Below the pieces are notes generated by a model. The model was not told the origin of the DNA. It did no database searches and was given only the letters and a program-made list of their open reading frames with translations. The position numbers and the translations under genes were made by a program. From the NCBI GenBank assembly GCA_013152945.1, contig JAADFL010000074.1:1-26287 (forward strand): DNA of 26,287 bases. Reading direction: 5' to 3'. The DNA is from Deltaproteobacteria bacterium (GTDB lineage: Bacteria; Myxococcota_A; JAADFL01). Below, one piece after another: positions 24,148-26,287 of this stretch; position 1 is the stretch's first letter, and every line of letters begins with the position of its first letter.

Positions 24148-25281
24148 ATGAAAATACCAAGGATTGGTTTCATACTTGCAGCGCTCCTTTGGTTGCCTGC
24201 CGGTTGCGGAGGCGCAAAGCCCAAGGAGGAAAAGCAGGTAAAGAAAATAGCGCAGGTTCAGCCCCAAGTGACCGAGACGGCCGCTGATATTTTTGATTCA
24301 GGACTTCAATTCTTCAAGGTGGAAATGAAAAAAGGAAAGCCTGATTTCAGCAACGCTGAAACAAAATTCAGGAAGGCCCTGGAATTGGACCCGGATCTGA
24401 TTGAAGCACGTTACAATTTGGCCTTGATATCCTTGCTAAGTGGCAAATGTGCTTCAGCGGAAAAACAGTTCAGGATAATTCTGACCAGGCGTCCCGATCA
24501 CAGGGCATCAAAACTCAATCTGGCAAAGGCCCTTATGTGCCAAGGCAAGGATGAATCCGCAAAAAGGATTTATTCTGAAATGGTTGCCAAAGATCCCTCC
24601 GACACCATGGTCCTTAATAATCTTGTAACAATAGCACTTAAAGACAAGAATATTCCCGAGGCGATGCGCGGTATCAGAGCCATACTGGCCAAGGACCACA
24701 AGAATGCCGGTGCTTATGCAGCCCTTTCAGCCGTTTACTACCTGAAGGGCAACTACTCCATGGCTAAATTGGTTGCAATAAATGCTCTAAAGTCGGACAA
24801 AAACAATACGGACTTGCAAAACAATCTTGCTTTGGCATTGCTCAAACTAGGGGAAGTCAACCCTGCGCTTCGGCATTTCGAGAAGGCGATTCAAATTGAT
24901 GACAGGAATGTTGACGCCCATCTAAATTTAGGCACCATCTTGCTGGAATATAGGAACTACAAATCTGCGCTCTCAAACTTGGAAAAGGCCGTGGCTCTTA
25001 AACCATCCGATCAGGATGCAAAACTGCTATACGCGATTGCGCTTCGGGGAAACCGTGATTTCAACAAGGCCAAGAAGGTGTATGAAGGTATTCTCAAAAA
25101 AGATCCCAGGAACTACTATGCTCTATTCGATCTCGGCGTGATGTATTCGGACTTCCTGAATAACCCCAAAAAGGCTCTTGATTATTTCAACCGGTATATT
25201 TCGGCAAAAGGCGGTAATGTTGCCAAAAACGATCCGGTGAACGACTACAAGACAAAACTTGAAATGATGCTGGAGAAGTAA
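24148..25281 (+). CDS. gltE: TPR lipoprotein (GltE/AglT-like)
   Basis: This 377-residue protein has a lipobox PAGC (Cys20) and a Lys-rich linker, then a continuous row of TPR motifs from about residue 47 to the end, with clear units such as AETKFRKALELDPDLIEARYNLALI and ALRHFEKAIQIDDRNVDAHLNLGTI. It starts 12 bases after the GltD-like stop, with AGGAGG before the ATG. In M. xanthus AglT/GltE is the TPR lipoprotein encoded next to AgmU/GltD, and it helps connect inner and outer parts of the complex. Gene order, size class and architecture all match. Confidence 0.75.
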   Translation: MKIPRIGFILAALLWLPAGCGGAKPKEEKQVKKIAQVQPQVTETAADIFDSGLQFFKVEMKKGKPDFSNAETKFRKALELDPDLIEARYNLALISLLSGKCASAEKQFRIILTRRPDHRASKLNLAKALMCQGKDESAKRIYSEMVAKDPSDTMVLNNLVTIALKDKNIPEAMRGIRAILAKDHKNAGAYAALSAVYYLKGNYSMAKLVAINALKSDKNNTDLQNNLALALLKLGEVNPALRHFEKAIQIDDRNVDAHLNLGTILLEYRNYKSALSNLEKAVALKPSDQDAKLLYAIALRGNRDFNKAKKVYEGILKKDPRNYYALFDLGVMYSDFLNNPKKALDYFNRYISAKGGNVAKNDPVNDYKTKLEMMLEK

Positions 25282-25295
25282 TGAGTTGCCCAAAG

Positions 25296-25309
25296 CCGGA
25301 AAGCTCCGG
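25296..25309 (+). terminator. Small hairpin after gltE-like gene
   Basis: CCGGA-AAGC-TCCGG forms a 5-bp stem with a 4-base loop, followed by TATTTGT. The poor T-run makes it at best a weak terminator or attenuator between the gltE-like and gltF-like genes. It precedes an internal promoter. Confidence 0.3.
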
Positions 25310-25326
25310 TATTTGTCGCGAATTGG

Positions 25327-25355
25327 TTGACAACATGGCTAACTATGGATATATA
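25327..25355 (+). promoter_or_regulatory. Internal sigma-70 promoter before gltF-like gene
   Basis: A perfect TTGACA (25327-25332) is followed after exactly 17 bases by TATATA (25350-25355). Transcription would start near 25362, about 47 bases before the gltF-like ATG. Such a promoter inside the cluster would allow the gltF-gltG part to be expressed apart from the upstream barrel and TPR genes. Confidence 0.6.
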
Positions 25356-25408
25356 GAATTAAACTTGCGATCCAGGTCTCTACCCTGATAGGCCGGGAGG
25401 AGTTTGAG

Positions 25409-25684
25409 ATGACAAAAAAGATTATTAGCTTGATGGCCCTTATTTTTGCTCTTGGACTTTTTTTCCCTATGACCGTATCAGCACAGGATGATGAAGATAA
25501 TGTCACTGTTATTTATAAGAAGAAAACCATAATAGATTTCGAAGATGTATTGCTCCAGGGCGAGTTGCGGAAACCACAAGGGGCCTTTCTTCAAGATAGA
25601 AGAAGGACCAAGTTCGATTCGTTGATCACCCTTCGTGATTCTTTCGAGCGTGAGATGTTTCGAACGGTTGATGAACTCAAATGA
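25409..25684 (+). CDS. gltF: Small exported motility protein (GltF/CglF-like)
   Basis: This 91-residue protein has a signal peptide (cleavage near VSA, residue 24), an acidic patch, then a short conserved-looking core: VIYKKKTIIDFEDVLLQGELRKPQG followed by a basic stretch and FDSLITLRDSF. This core pattern matches what I recall of the small GltF protein (also called CglF) that lies between gltE and gltG in M. xanthus. The ATG follows GGGAGGAG. It is separated from the GltE-like gene by 127 bases that hold a hairpin and a strong promoter, and is 47 bases before the GltG-like gene. Biochemical function is not known. Confidence 0.62.
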   Translation: MTKKIISLMALIFALGLFFPMTVSAQDDEDNVTVIYKKKTIIDFEDVLLQGELRKPQGAFLQDRRRTKFDSLITLRDSFEREMFRTVDELK

Positions 25685-25731
25685 CTAACAACTGATCTCC
25701 CTTCACGGGGAGGAGTAGGCGGAGTCTGATA

Positions 25732-26287
25732 ATGGCCGAGGGTATTCAGGATCTTTCTATTGCCGTCAGAATCCATAGAGGTGGAGAGCTGGTGGATGAA
25801 AAACTTTCTGCCAAGGCCCTTTTGACCATTGGTAGTAGTTCATCGGCAGACATTGTGCTTGAAGGAGAAGGTATTGATTCCATTCATGCCACCATTGAGC
25901 TGAATGATGAACAAGACATCATTTTGTCCGACAAGGGATCCGCTGCCGGAGTATCGTTGAATGGTAAGCGGATTAAAAGGAAAGCTTTTGTTGAAGAAGG
26001 TGACCGAATAGAGATCGGCGGCTATGAATTATCGGTAGCGCTGGTGGATGAATCAAAGATAGACCAAGCAGCAGTTGAATCCCCTGTGGAACAAAAGCAT
26101 GATGAAGTAGATGGGTTTGAAGGAATTCATGAAGATGCCGCTGAATATGCTGAAGAGGCATATGAAGATGCCGGGGACCAAGGCCTGGTGGTCACCCTCA
26201 TTCCCGAGACTACTCCCGGGGAGCGCAAGGGGGAGAGAGTTCTCGAAGTCAGGGGTATCCTGTGGGGTGATACACTTTACAAGGTGG
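25732..26287 (+). CDS. gltG: FHA protein (GltG/PglI-like), 3' end missing
   Basis: The frame is open from ATG 25732 to the window edge (185 codons shown). An FHA fold spans about residues 10-105. The residues that normally contact phosphothreonine are changed: Ser35 where Arg is usual (IGSSSSADI), Asp49 where Ser precedes the conserved His52 (GIDSIH), and Ala72 where Asn is usual (GSAAGVSLNG). The domain is followed by a very acidic linker (about 105-160) and by LEVRGILWGDTLYKV, the start of a motif also found in GltG/AgmX proteins. In M. xanthus GltG is the inner-membrane FHA/TonB-type protein of the machine. GGAG seven bases upstream supports the start. The C-terminal part lies outside this window. 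Confidence 0.75.
   Translation, partial: MAEGIQDLSIAVRIHRGGELVDEKLSAKALLTIGSSSSADIVLEGEGIDSIHATIELNDEQDIILSDKGSAAGVSLNGKRIKRKAFVEEGDRIEIGGYELSVALVDESKIDQAAVESPVEQKHDEVDGFEGIHEDAAEYAEEAYEDAGDQGLVVTLIPETTPGERKGERVLEVRGILWGDTLYKV

Overview
The window looks like a chromosomal segment from a Myxococcota-type (deltaproteobacterial) Gram-negative bacterium. The main evidence is a run of genes in the order of the Myxococcus Glt/Nfs surface machinery, a large lipoprotein with a Asp-Thr repeat, HYDIN-like repeats and a von Willebrand A domain, many lipobox lipoproteins, and a Mla/MCE lipid-transport operon. Base composition looks close to balanced (judged by eye), unlike the high-GC Myxococcus genomes, so a non-Myxococcus lineage or an uncultivated relative is likely. 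No tRNA, rRNA, CRISPR array or intact transposase was seen.

Left part, minus strand (376-8208): three B12-binding radical SAM proteins (two close paralogs flanking a third, two of the genes overlapping by 23 bases), then a PlsC-like acyltransferase, a carboxypeptidase-regulatory-like lipoprotein and a diacylglycerol-kinase-family lipid kinase. The left edge (1-375) is non-coding, with three hairpins and a pair of 19-base direct repeats. A DUF72 gene (8508-9239) is the only plus-strand gene in the left half.

Middle, minus strand (9273-14743): a tightly coupled lipid-transport operon read from right to left, MlaE (with STAS domain), MlaF ATPase, MlaD/MCE protein, PqiC-like lipoprotein and a 538-residue predicted outer-membrane beta-barrel; the last four join by 4-base start/stop overlaps. 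Upstream of mlaE is a 58-residue zinc-ribbon protein. Further upstream is the 999-residue HYDIN/VWA lipoprotein, with a good sigma-70 promoter in the AT-rich divergent region 17909-18264.

Right part, plus strand (18265-26287): an outer-membrane beta-barrel, a TPR lipoprotein, a 1109-residue TPR protein, a second TPR lipoprotein, a small exported protein and an FHA protein cut by the window end. This order matches GltA/B-GltC-GltD-GltE-GltF-GltG. In M. xanthus the gliding versions are split over two loci, whereas the sporulation Nfs version is a single operon, so this locus has the single-operon form. The FHA domain lacks the residues that normally bind phosphothreonine, and a TTGACA-17-TATATA promoter lies just before the gltF-like gene. 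The most interesting points are this unified Glt/Nfs-type locus, the MCE operon with its own coupled outer-membrane barrel, and the radical SAM/lipid-gene neighbourhood.
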